Shown here piece after piece: positions 1 to 9,131 of a DNA stretch of 64,000 bases. The first letter of the stretch is position 1, and each line of letters begins with the position of its first letter. This stretch comes from Gemmatimonadota bacterium (GTDB lineage: Bacteria > Gemmatimonadota > Gemmatimonadetes > Gemmatimonadales > Gemmatimonadaceae), in the NCBI GenBank assembly GCA_947463135.1, contig CANHTA010000003.1:1-64000 (forward strand), read 5' to 3'. Under the pieces are notes generated by a model. That model made no database searches. It was not told the origin of the DNA and saw only the letters and a list, made by a program, of their open reading frames with translations. The position numbers were made by a program, and so were the translations under genes.

Positions 1-148
1 AGACGCCCCCGATGTAGTGTCCAAACGTTCCCTCACGGCTCGCCAGCCATGCGCGCACGACGTCGTCGCCCTCAGGCGCGGGTCCGTATGACATCGTCTC
101 GAAGATTTCGCGGACGGAACCGCCGGGTGGAGTTGCTTTGCGAGCCAT
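1..148 (-). CDS. Aldehyde dehydrogenase family protein, N-terminal fragment (runs off the left edge)
   Basis: Minus-strand translation from ATG at 148: MARKATPPGGSVREIFETMSYGPAPEGDDVVRAWLASREGTFGHYIGGV; resembles the N-terminus of aldehyde dehydrogenases encoded next to deoC. Confidence 0.6.
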   Translation of the reverse strand, partial: MARKATPPGGSVREIFETMSYGPAPEGDDVVRAWLASREGTFGHYIGGV

Positions 149-153
149 CGGGG

Positions 154-1203
154 TCACACCATGGGTTGGCGATGAGCCGCGGCGTAGCGGCCCGTCACGA
201 AATGTTCGAGCTGGCGTTCGACGTCGGTGAGCAGCCCGCTGGCTCCAAAACGGAAGAGGTGCGGGCGCAACCAACGATCCCCGAGCTCCTCCTTCATGAG
301 GATGAGCCAATCGAGCGCCTGCTTGGCGGTACGAATGCCACCTGCCGGCTTAAACCCCACTTCAGCACCCGTACGCGATCCGAAGTCGCGGATCATACGC
401 GTCATCACCAGTCCCACGGGCAGGGTGGCGTTGGTGGGTTCCTTCCCCGTGCTGGTCTTGATGAAATCGGCACCAGCCATCATGGCAACCTGACTGGCGC
501 GCGCCACGTTCGTGAGCGTCGCGAGCTCGCCCACGCCCAGAATGGCCTTGAGATGCGCCGCGCCACAGGCTTCACGAAAGGCGCGCACTTCGTCGTACAG
601 GGCCTGCCAGTTTCCGGTGAGGACGTGTGCGCGTGTAATGACGATGTCAATTTCCGTGGCGCCCGCGGCCACCGACGCGTGAATCTCTGCCACCCGCTGC
701 TCAAATGGTGACAGGCCGGCGGGGAAGCCGGTAGAGACCGCGGCCACGGGAACGCCCGACCCCTCAAGCGCTTGCACCGCGAGGGCGACGTATTGGTGAT
801 ACACACACACCGCGCCAACCGTGACCCCGAGATCGCGCACACCAAGCGCCTCCACGAGGTCTTGCCGCAGGGGATGCCGGGCTTTCGCACACAGACGGCG
901 CACATTTCCGGGGGTATCATCACCGGCAAGCGTGGTTAAGTCCATGCAGGAGATCGCGCGCAGCAACCACGCGGCTTGCCATTCCTTTTTTACCGTCCGC
1001 CGGCCGCCAAGCGCGGCCACCCGGCGTTCCACCGCACTGCGATTCACCCGCGTGGCCCGCACCAGCGCGAGGTCGAGGGCCGTGCCCGGATTCCGTGCCG
1101 GCGGCACGTCGGGCGCGAGTCCGGTAGGCCACTGTCCCCTCTGGGGCGGCTCGGTGTCCGATACACGGATCGAGCGGGGGGCATGTAAAGGCGTCACAGT
1201 CAT
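154..1203 (-). CDS. deoC: Deoxyribose-phosphate aldolase
   Basis: 349 aa ORF with DeoC-like motifs (AVCVYHQY, TEIDIVITRA, ADFIKTSTGKEPTNAT, EVGFKPAGGIRT). Confidence 0.93.
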   Translation of the reverse strand: MTVTPLHAPRSIRVSDTEPPQRGQWPTGLAPDVPPARNPGTALDLALVRATRVNRSAVERRVAALGGRRTVKKEWQAAWLLRAISCMDLTTLAGDDTPGNVRRLCAKARHPLRQDLVEALGVRDLGVTVGAVCVYHQYVALAVQALEGSGVPVAAVSTGFPAGLSPFEQRVAEIHASVAAGATEIDIVITRAHVLTGNWQALYDEVRAFREACGAAHLKAILGVGELATLTNVARASQVAMMAGADFIKTSTGKEPTNATLPVGLVMTRMIRDFGSRTGAEVGFKPAGGIRTAKQALDWLILMKEELGDRWLRPHLFRFGASGLLTDVERQLEHFVTGRYAAAHRQPMV

Positions 1204-1330
1204 AACCCATCCAATCTAGACGATAGTCCAGCACGGCGCGCCACCAGTACCGGGGAAAGTGGCCCTCAAGTTTGCGGGCGCCCGTTCCGACACTACAGCA
1301 TGGCAGTAAGCACCCCGACCATACGAGACC

Positions 1331-2020
1331 ATGCCTTCACCACGTCCCACCCATCTGCTCGCCGTGCTCTTTACGGCAGTCCCCACCCTGCTGGCGTTTC
1401 CCGGTTGTACCAAAACCGTGGAACCCCCGACGGCGTCACGCCTGTCCATTGTTCAGGGGCACTTCCAGACGGCGGCAGCAGGCACGCAGCTTCTCACGCC
1501 CGTGGTGCTCCGGGTGCTTGGCACCGACGGTGCCCCCATCGCCAAGATTCCGGTGAGCTTTAATGTGCTCGCCGGCGGGGGCTCCGTTGACCCGGGTACG
1601 GTGGTCAGCGACGCCAACGGCGAAGTCAAGGCACGGTGGACACTCGGTCCGGCGGCGCAGATTCAAACGCTGACGGGTGTGGCGCCCGGCGTGGAACCTG
1701 TGACGCTGAGTGCAAACGGCGTCGTGGCCAGTGAACTGACGGTGGTGCAAGGCAACAACCAAACCGCCAAGGCAGGCACCGCACTCACCGTCCAGATCGT
1801 CTTGCGGGTCACGGGTGGCGCCAACGTCCCGATTCCCGGCCAAACCATCGGTCTCGCCATTACGGGCGGCGGCGGCAGCCTCTCGCCGGTATCGGCTGTT
1901 ACGAACGCGTTGGGAGAGGTGACCGTTCGCTGGACGCTGGGGCCGCAGCTTGGCCTCCAGACGGCCACCGCCACCGCCGGAGCACTCGGCCCCCTCGCCA
2001 TCACGGCCATCGCGAATTAA
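1331..2020 (+). CDS. Putative lipoprotein with two tandem bacterial Ig-like (Big-1-like) domains
   Basis: Signal peptide and lipobox-like LLAFPGC; two internally similar modules (QGHFQTAAAGT...RWTLGP and QGNNQTAKAGT...RWTLGP). Confidence 0.7.
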   Translation: MPSPRPTHLLAVLFTAVPTLLAFPGCTKTVEPPTASRLSIVQGHFQTAAAGTQLLTPVVLRVLGTDGAPIAKIPVSFNVLAGGGSVDPGTVVSDANGEVKARWTLGPAAQIQTLTGVAPGVEPVTLSANGVVASELTVVQGNNQTAKAGTALTVQIVLRVTGGANVPIPGQTIGLAITGGGGSLSPVSAVTNALGEVTVRWTLGPQLGLQTATATAGALGPLAITAIAN

Positions 2021-2046
2021 CCGGCCCGCCACCTGCGGCCCCAAGG

Positions 2047-2093
2047 CCCCGTCGTCGGTTCGCACTCTCTGCGAACTCGCGACGGGGTTGTTT
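2047..2093 (+). terminator. Rho-independent terminator downstream of the Ig-like lipoprotein
   Basis: CCCCGTCG...CGACGGGG stem with an inner TTCGC/GCGAA stem, followed by TTGTTT. Confidence 0.7.
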
Positions 2094-2147
2094 CGTTGTT
2101 CTCAGGTCGCCGTCGCCGCGACGCGACCTGACCCTGACACTGCCATA

Positions 2148-3089
2148 GTGAACAGCGCATCCACATCCCCTCTTGCGGGAAAGACCGTTATCGTGACCGG
2201 TGCCAGCGATGGTATCGGGAAGGCCGCCGTTCGCGCCTACGCCGCCGCTGGTGCGTCGGTGGTGATGGTGGGCCGCAACGAGGCAAAAACCGCCGCCGCT
2301 GCGCGGGCGATTATGAGCGATCTCCGGATGGTCGCCGGCACGGGCTCCACCGAACGGGGGATTACGTGGGAGATTGCCGACCTCGCGCAGCAGGACGCGG
2401 TACGCGATCTGGCCGACCGCCTTCGCGCGCGCCTGCCACGCATTGATGTGCTGGCCAATAATGCCGGCGCGATGTTTCTGGAGCGCGACGTCACCGCGGA
2501 CGGATTCGAGCGGACCTTTGCCTTGAACCATCTGAGTTATGTCACCCTCACGACCTATCTGCTGGCACCGCTGATCGCGGCCTCGCGTCCGGGCGCCCCG
2601 GCGCGAATTGTGAACGTGTCCAGTCGCGCCCATCAGCAGGCGCACCCCCGGCTGGACGACCTCCAGCTGGCGCGCCATTACGGGGGATGGCGACAATACG
2701 CGAACTCGAAACTGTACAACATCTGGTTTACCCGTGCGTTGGCGCGCAGACTCGATCCATCGCGGGTGGTAACCCATGCCATGCACCCCGGCGTTGTGCG
2801 CACGCGCTTTGCCACCAACAACGGACGCATGGGGCGAGTGCTGCGCCGTGTAATGGACCTCGTGTCCATCACACCGGCCCAGGGCGCAGATACGCTGGTG
2901 TGGCTCTCGCACGCTCCCGAGGCCGGAACCGGATCCGGCGACTATTGGGTGAACCGCCGCCGCGTGACCCCATCGCGCACGGCTCGTGACGACGAGCGCG
3001 CCGAGAGGCTCTGGGAGGCGACGTGCCGCTTGACGGGGCTGAACATGGACCAGGCCATCTCCGACGCGATGACCCATGCCGTGGCGTGA
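2148..3089 (+). CDS. SDR family oxidoreductase
   Basis: GKTVIVTGASDGIGKAAVRAYAAAGASVVMVGRN, LANNAGAM, YANSKLYN; GTG start at 2148 preferred over the ORF-track start at 1950. Confidence 0.85.
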   Translation: MNSASTSPLAGKTVIVTGASDGIGKAAVRAYAAAGASVVMVGRNEAKTAAAARAIMSDLRMVAGTGSTERGITWEIADLAQQDAVRDLADRLRARLPRIDVLANNAGAMFLERDVTADGFERTFALNHLSYVTLTTYLLAPLIAASRPGAPARIVNVSSRAHQQAHPRLDDLQLARHYGGWRQYANSKLYNIWFTRALARRLDPSRVVTHAMHPGVVRTRFATNNGRMGRVLRRVMDLVSITPAQGADTLVWLSHAPEAGTGSGDYWVNRRRVTPSRTARDDERAERLWEATCRLTGLNMDQAISDAMTHAVA

Positions 3090-4500
3090 CCTTCCGCGGC
3101 TGGTCGCGATTCTGTGGCGACTGGTGCCCATGGTGGTGTCCTTCCTCCGGGATCGGCGGCGCTGGATTCGACGGGGTGGGCCGATTGAGCGGTCTCCCGC
3201 TTTCCACGAGCGTCGGGCACGCCGCGTGGTACGCGACCTCGCCGCGCTGGGACCAGCCTTTGTGAAGCTTGCGCAGATCTTTGCGAGCCGCGCAGACCTG
3301 GTGCCTGAACCGTATTTGGCCGCCCTTGGAACGCTGACCGACCGGGTCCCACCGGTTCCCTGGGCACAGCTCCGCGCCGAGCTGCAGCAGGCGTGGCAGG
3401 CCGATCCGGACCACATCGTGGATCAGCTCGACCCATCACCGCTCGCGGCGGGGTCACTTGGTCAGGTACATCGTGCGCGCTATCAAGGGCGGGATGTGGT
3501 GGTGAAGATTCTGCGCCCACGCGTAGAGGCTGTCGTGGTGCGCGACGTGCGGTTGGCACGCGCCATCGTGAACGCGGTGTACGCGCGTTTCCCGCACCAT
3601 CACGTGCTGGGATTCCGGGTCGTGCTGGACGAGTTTGCGCGACACGTTGGCGAAGAGATGGACTTCGAGCGCGAAGCCATGCAATGCATGAAGATGCGCG
3701 AACGTTTTCTGGATGAACCACGCCTGCGTATTCCGAGGGTGGAAACAGCGCTGACACGCCGCAATGTGCTTGTGCTGGAGTTCATGGAGGGGACGCGGAT
3801 TGATGCCCTCGATGCGCAGATTGCGCGCGGTGACGTCTCCCCGCGCGCGCTGGTGGAAACGCTGATTGAAAGCTACGCGCGCATGATGCTGCGGGACGGT
3901 GTGTTTCATGCGGATCCGCACGCCGGCAATTTGCTGGTGGATGCCGAAGGCCGCATCGTGTTGCTCGATTTCGGCATGGTCATCGATGTGGACATTCCGG
4001 TTCGGAAGGCGCTGTTCGAAACCATTCTGGCCGCGATCCGGCGTGATGCGGACGCCACAGCGGCTGGGTTCTTCGCACTGGGCATGGTGGCGCCAGGCAC
4101 AACGCCGGACGCGATGAGCAACCTCGTGCGCGTGCTCCTCGACATCGCGTATCAGGACACCGCGATGGAGGATCGGGCGCGGGCGATTGCGGATCGAGTC
4201 ATGCGCGAACTCTTCAACTGGCCGATCGTCCTGCCCGGCGAGTTGGTGTACTTCGCCCGCACGGCGGCGCTGATTGAAGGCGTTGGTGGGCGGTATGACC
4301 GCCACTTCAACAGCATCAAGGTGGCCTCGCCGGTGGTGCTCAAACTCCGTCGCGAGATCCTCACCGTGCTCCTCGGCGACGAGGGAACGCGCGAACCGAT
4401 CATTACCTTCGCCGCCACGCTCGGCGCCTTAGCCGGCGGCGCCACGGCGGTCCTCAGTCGCACATGGCGACGGTGGCAACGCACCCCCGCCCCGTTCTAG
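3076..4500 (+). CDS. AarF/ABC1/UbiB kinase-like family protein
   Basis: LAAGSLGQVHRARYQGRDVVVKILRP, HADPHAGNLLVDAEGRIVLLDFGM motifs; overlaps the end of the upstream SDR gene. Confidence 0.92.
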   Translation: MPWRDLPRLVAILWRLVPMVVSFLRDRRRWIRRGGPIERSPAFHERRARRVVRDLAALGPAFVKLAQIFASRADLVPEPYLAALGTLTDRVPPVPWAQLRAELQQAWQADPDHIVDQLDPSPLAAGSLGQVHRARYQGRDVVVKILRPRVEAVVVRDVRLARAIVNAVYARFPHHHVLGFRVVLDEFARHVGEEMDFEREAMQCMKMRERFLDEPRLRIPRVETALTRRNVLVLEFMEGTRIDALDAQIARGDVSPRALVETLIESYARMMLRDGVFHADPHAGNLLVDAEGRIVLLDFGMVIDVDIPVRKALFETILAAIRRDADATAAGFFALGMVAPGTTPDAMSNLVRVLLDIAYQDTAMEDRARAIADRVMRELFNWPIVLPGELVYFARTAALIEGVGGRYDRHFNSIKVASPVVLKLRREILTVLLGDEGTREPIITFAATLGALAGGATAVLSRTWRRWQRTPAPF

Positions 4501-7500
4501 AAGATCCACTCGCGGAAGAGATCAAACCCGAACTGGAGCCGTGGGAAACCATTGGTGCCGAGCTGGGTGCACGGAGCAGAGCCCGGATCCATACCGATCT
4601 GGCCGGTGAGGTTGCGACTCAGTCGATATTCGGCGGCCAGTCCGATCCAGAGCGACGAGCGCGTGGACGACGCACTCCCCCGACAGACACCGGTGTTGGC
4701 GCGAAGGAAGGTGCGCTCACCGAGCTGTTTCCCGGCACTGATGCTGAGGTTGTCCAACAGGGAGAGGGCCGAGAGATCCTGCCGCGACTGCCCACCGGCG
4801 GTGGTAACCTGAATCGTGTTGATGCCCGGTAGGAACCGCTGAAGCACACCTTCCATGGCGCCACCAACTGACGGCAGCAGCACCCCCGTGACCGCGCGAA
4901 CGGTGCTTTGACTTGCCCCGTCCAGCGCAAAGGTGGGTGCACCGAAAATCAGCAGCGAGATGATCTCCGACTCTGGCGCATTGGCATAGAGTGGATCCGA
5001 GCTGGAGAGCGTGAGCACCGGCACGTCGTAGCTCCCACCGATATGCACACGAACCGGTATGGCGCTCCCGCCCGCCACGCGGACGGTATTGGTGGCGCTG
5101 ATATCGAGTGTGGGAGCAATCGCGCTGCTCCCGAAAAAGCGCACGCGACCAGAGTCTACGCTGAAGCTTCGGCTGGAGACGCCAAGATCGAGTCGGTACT
5201 GCCCCCGGTTGGCATTGATCTCCCCGTCAAGTGCGAGGCGGTCTCCGCTCATCGCCACGGCCAGTCCACCCGAGATTTTGATGCGCGACTCCGGTGTCTG
5301 CACCCACACCTCATTGCCCAGATCCACCCGGGCGTTCTCAACACTCACGAAGGAACCCAACGCCGCGAGTGACCGCGCGGCCGTTTCGGCCACCGGGATA
5401 TCATCGGCGCCCAGAAACTCGCGCGCCGCTTCCGATGAGAGATCGAGCGCGTTGCGCGCACCGAGCGGGTCGACCACGATGTTCGCTCTGGGCACAAAAA
5501 TGGCGCCGCTGAGCGTGGGACGACTGAGACGTCCCTTCAGGGACACATTACCGCTGAGATTGAGATCGGTGCCGTCGCGCTGCCTCGACAAGGCGGTGTT
5601 GTTGGCCACGACCGTGAGCGCCAGCGTGGTTGGCTCACCGGCATGAAAATGCAGGACCCCTGACGCCCCAATGGTATCGAGCGCTCCACCACTGCGCAGA
5701 TACAGCTGTTCGAGGATCAGCGAATCTTCCGCCGCCCGCAGCACGACCCGACCGTCAACGGGCTCGATGTTGAGGTCGCGGAGAAACGCGCCAACGTCGC
5801 TCGCGGTCATGGAGCCACGCGCCACGGGGCGGTCCATGTTGCCGCTCAACGCCAGCTGCCCGGTGACGCGTCCGCGAAGTCGACGCACACCCTCAATGGC
5901 CAGAGGCAGCGCGTCGAGGCGGACCGAGTCGGCGGTAATGAGAGCGTCAACCTGATCGGAGAGCAGCCGCTCATTCACCGACCCGATCGCGAGATCGACC
6001 GGAACGCGTGCCTCCGCACGAAGTGCCCCACCGAGCGAATCAGTGAGCTCCGCGCTTGCGACGAGCTTGCGGTCGGCGTACTGCCCCACGGACCGGATCG
6101 GCGGCAGCTGAATGGCCCCAATACCGAGGGAGTCGTAGCGCACCCCCCAGGTGAGACGTGGCAGGAGGCGCGTTCCGGTGAGTTCGACCGCTCCCGTCAT
6201 AGTGCCACCAAACGCGGGGGTCCCCGCCACGAGCGCGGCGATTTCACCCACGGGGAACTGATCGAGTCGGATGTCACCGCGAATCGCCTTCGCGGTGGGG
6301 AGCGTCGCCGCCGCCGTGAGCACCCCACCGACACTCGAGCGCAGCTCGACGGGCAAAAGCTGTACGCCGGCGGAATCCTGCTGCAACCGCAGGGGCTGCG
6401 CATTCCGCCATACCACCTGATCGTAGGAGAGCTGCAGCGAATCAAGGGCCACCGCAGACTGCAGCTGATTGCGCGAGTACATCCCGCGGGCGAGCAGATG
6501 CGCGTCGGTTTGTGAACTCACATCCAACACGAGTCGGCCACTGTCCGCGTTCGCCTGCTCCACGCGAAAGCCAATCGCCTGCAGGCGAATGGCACCAATC
6601 CCATCGATTTCGTCGGCCGTGGCCGCTCCTTCAAAGGCCGGGCGCGTGAAGACCTGCGTGGCTCTGGCCGATCCCACCACACGACCGATGTGCACCGCAC
6701 CGATTTGCAGACCGCGTGCACCGAGGGCGGCGGTCGCGCCGGCATCGGTGAGACTGCCGTACAGGTAGCCGGAGAGCGACAGATCGCCCTCAAGGGTATC
6801 TGCGGCGAGTTCGCGCAACGAGGTGGCTGCACCGCTATCGACGGGGGCAACCATGGAGGCCAGACGCCCAAGCTGCGCCCGCAGCGCACCGAGCGAGTCG
6901 GCTCGCGCCGACAGGGTTAGGGTGTCAGCGTGGAGCGAGTCGCGGGCCAGCGCCCCGCGCGCATCAAAGGTGATCCCGCCAATCTGTGCGGCAACCGAAT
7001 CGACCAACAGGCGTTCCGCCCCGAGCGACGCGCTGGCACTCACCGTGAACGCGGGTCGGTCGTCCGTTGCGCGTTGCGAGACGTCGATGAGCACCTGCCC
7101 TTCGAGCGGCACAGCGCTGGCTCGACCATTTGTGGACGCCGTATCGGACGATGGAGCGCCCTGCGCAGAGAGCGACAGCGATCCATCAATGGCGGTGGAC
7201 GGCATATCGGTGCGACCCATCCACTGCCGCACATCAAACTGATCGAGCACACCCTTCGCCGTGACCTGCCACATGCGATCGGTGAGCGCGAGCGTACCCT
7301 GCATGTCCATCGCAGGAACCACCGGACTCGAGTCGGTAGCGGCGCGCACGTCGCGACCATCGACCGCATCGAGCGCCGCCGTCCAGTGCATGACGTCCGT
7401 GGTTCCATCGAGGGTGACTCGCCCGGCAATCGACCCGAGCACGGGCACCGTCGTATCAATCCGTGCGAGTGCGCGGAGCGCCAGCGGCTCGAGCTGAAGC

Positions 7501-9131
7501 GATGCTTTGACGTACGGAGCGTTCGCAAACGCCCCGCCGTAGCGCGCGAGCACATCACCACGGAGTGCGGACCTGGTGCCAGCGGCGTCGGTCCAAACCA
7601 GCGCGACACGCGTCAGATCAACGGCATTCAGGTCCGCGCTGCGAATCACGCCGCGTGCCGAGAGTATGCCATCAATGGCGGGCATGGCCGGAAACAGCGC
7701 GGGCGAGAGGGCGCGAACCGAGCGCAGGTCCACGCGCGCAGCGTCGAGGGTCATCCCCCAGGCGCGGGGCTGCTCCCCCATGGAGACCATGCCGCGCAGC
7801 GTGACGGAGGACACCGCACCAGGCACGCGCGCATCGGCAAAGCGTGCGTCGAGCCGATCCATCTTGAGCGCTGTCAGTGGCCCGCCGTCGCGGGCAACGA
7901 GCTTCCCGGTGAACGAGCCGCGAATAGCAGGCGGCACGGCGTCGTAGCTTAAACGGCGCAGCAGATCGCTGTGCAACGGCACGAAGGCCAGGTCAACCTG
8001 CCGCAGCAACAACTGCGCCGGCGTGAGCACGACCGCGATGCCGCCCGTGATGCGCGAGGGACCGCTTTGCACATCAAGCGCCGAGAGCGCGAATTCCACA
8101 TCATCGGGATCGGCGAGCGTGCGCATCCGTACGGTGGCGGTCCCGCGTCCACTGTCAGGCAAGACATCCCAGATCCACTGCAGATCTTTAAGTCCCGCGT
8201 TCACCGCCATCGTCACGTCGTAGCGCAGCGGTCCGGGGTTGTGCCAGTCCACCGTCCCGACGGCCGTGCCGGTAGATGCGGGCAGCTGCACCTCGCTCAG
8301 ATTGAGTTGCAGCGAGTCCCCCGTCCAACGGATGCCGCCAGCGGCGTGCGCGAGCCGGAGCAGCGGATCAGAGATTGCCCCGCGCACCGTATCGATCTGC
8401 ATCGAGGCGGGTCCCTGACCGACATCAACAATGATGGCGTTATGGGCGCGAATCCGCTCGAGGTCTACCACCCGGTGCATGAAGTACGTGCCATTCGACG
8501 CGCGACGCATATCGTGCAGACTGTTCTGCAGGGCGATCACGCTATCGCGAGCCGCGCCCGTGAAGATCGGGTGCGGTGCCCATGGCGCGACCATCGAGAT
8601 GCGCCCCCCATCAACCGTGATGGTATCAATGCGGACGTCGTCACCGAAGCCGGGGGTGGAACTCGCCGGCGCCGTGGTTGTATCGCCGGAGATGATGTAG
8701 GCAATATTCCACGGTCCTTCTTCCTCGCTCTTGAGATCGAGGCGCAAGCCACGGACCGCCAGACGCGGAAGATGAATCGCGCGCTGCAGCAATCCGACGA
8801 CGTCGAAGGCGCCATCGATCTGCTGGGCCGTGACCACCGGGATACCGGCGGTGTCGAGGAGCGCCACATCTTCAAGCACGACGTGCGTGGGACCGACGGA
8901 GCGCAGCACCCCGACACGCAGCGTCCCCCGTCCACCGAACAATCCGTTGGCACGCGACACCGCCGCACTGAGCAGCCACTGGCGACCGCGCTCCGTGTGA
9001 ACGGCGAGGACGTAGGTGGTGCCTATGCCACCAAGGGTCCCAAGGAGCATCGCAGCCGTCCACCACAATCGTCGCTGACGCGACGACGGTCGGGGAGCGG
9101 CATTGATCGAGGGGTCCGAAGGCGCGGTCAT
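4497..9131 (-). CDS. tamB: Translocation/assembly module TamB-like protein
   Basis: Very long beta-rich protein with a single N-terminal TM and a C-terminal TamB-like region (GGLAVAMSGDRLALDGEINANRGQYRLDLG...). Start taken at ATG 9131 (MTAPSDPS), which overlaps the stop codon of the upstream gene. Confidence 0.85.
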   Translation of the reverse strand: MTAPSDPSINAAPRPSSRQRRLWWTAAMLLGTLGGIGTTYVLAVHTERGRQWLLSAAVSRANGLFGGRGTLRVGVLRSVGPTHVVLEDVALLDTAGIPVVTAQQIDGAFDVVGLLQRAIHLPRLAVRGLRLDLKSEEEGPWNIAYIISGDTTTAPASSTPGFGDDVRIDTITVDGGRISMVAPWAPHPIFTGAARDSVIALQNSLHDMRRASNGTYFMHRVVDLERIRAHNAIIVDVGQGPASMQIDTVRGAISDPLLRLAHAAGGIRWTGDSLQLNLSEVQLPASTGTAVGTVDWHNPGPLRYDVTMAVNAGLKDLQWIWDVLPDSGRGTATVRMRTLADPDDVEFALSALDVQSGPSRITGGIAVVLTPAQLLLRQVDLAFVPLHSDLLRRLSYDAVPPAIRGSFTGKLVARDGGPLTALKMDRLDARFADARVPGAVSSVTLRGMVSMGEQPRAWGMTLDAARVDLRSVRALSPALFPAMPAIDGILSARGVIRSADLNAVDLTRVALVWTDAAGTRSALRGDVLARYGGAFANAPYVKASLQLEPLALRALARIDTTVPVLGSIAGRVTLDGTTDVMHWTAALDAVDGRDVRAATDSSPVVPAMDMQGTLALTDRMWQVTAKGVLDQFDVRQWMGRTDMPSTAIDGSLSLSAQGAPSSDTASTNGRASAVPLEGQVLIDVSQRATDDRPAFTVSASASLGAERLLVDSVAAQIGGITFDARGALARDSLHADTLTLSARADSLGALRAQLGRLASMVAPVDSGAATSLRELAADTLEGDLSLSGYLYGSLTDAGATAALGARGLQIGAVHIGRVVGSARATQVFTRPAFEGAATADEIDGIGAIRLQAIGFRVEQANADSGRLVLDVSSQTDAHLLARGMYSRNQLQSAVALDSLQLSYDQVVWRNAQPLRLQQDSAGVQLLPVELRSSVGGVLTAAATLPTAKAIRGDIRLDQFPVGEIAALVAGTPAFGGTMTGAVELTGTRLLPRLTWGVRYDSLGIGAIQLPPIRSVGQYADRKLVASAELTDSLGGALRAEARVPVDLAIGSVNERLLSDQVDALITADSVRLDALPLAIEGVRRLRGRVTGQLALSGNMDRPVARGSMTASDVGAFLRDLNIEPVDGRVVLRAAEDSLILEQLYLRSGGALDTIGASGVLHFHAGEPTTLALTVVANNTALSRQRDGTDLNLSGNVSLKGRLSRPTLSGAIFVPRANIVVDPLGARNALDLSSEAAREFLGADDIPVAETAARSLAALGSFVSVENARVDLGNEVWVQTPESRIKISGGLAVAMSGDRLALDGEINANRGQYRLDLGVSSRSFSVDSGRVRFFGSSAIAPTLDISATNTVRVAGGSAIPVRVHIGGSYDVPVLTLSSSDPLYANAPESEIISLLIFGAPTFALDGASQSTVRAVTGVLLPSVGGAMEGVLQRFLPGINTIQVTTAGGQSRQDLSALSLLDNLSISAGKQLGERTFLRANTGVCRGSASSTRSSLWIGLAAEYRLSRNLTGQIGMDPGSAPCTQLGTNGFPRLQFGFDLFREWIF

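Noticed and set aside
2001-3416. 471-aa minus-strand ORF
   Set aside because: Antisense shadow covering the SDR and AarF genes.
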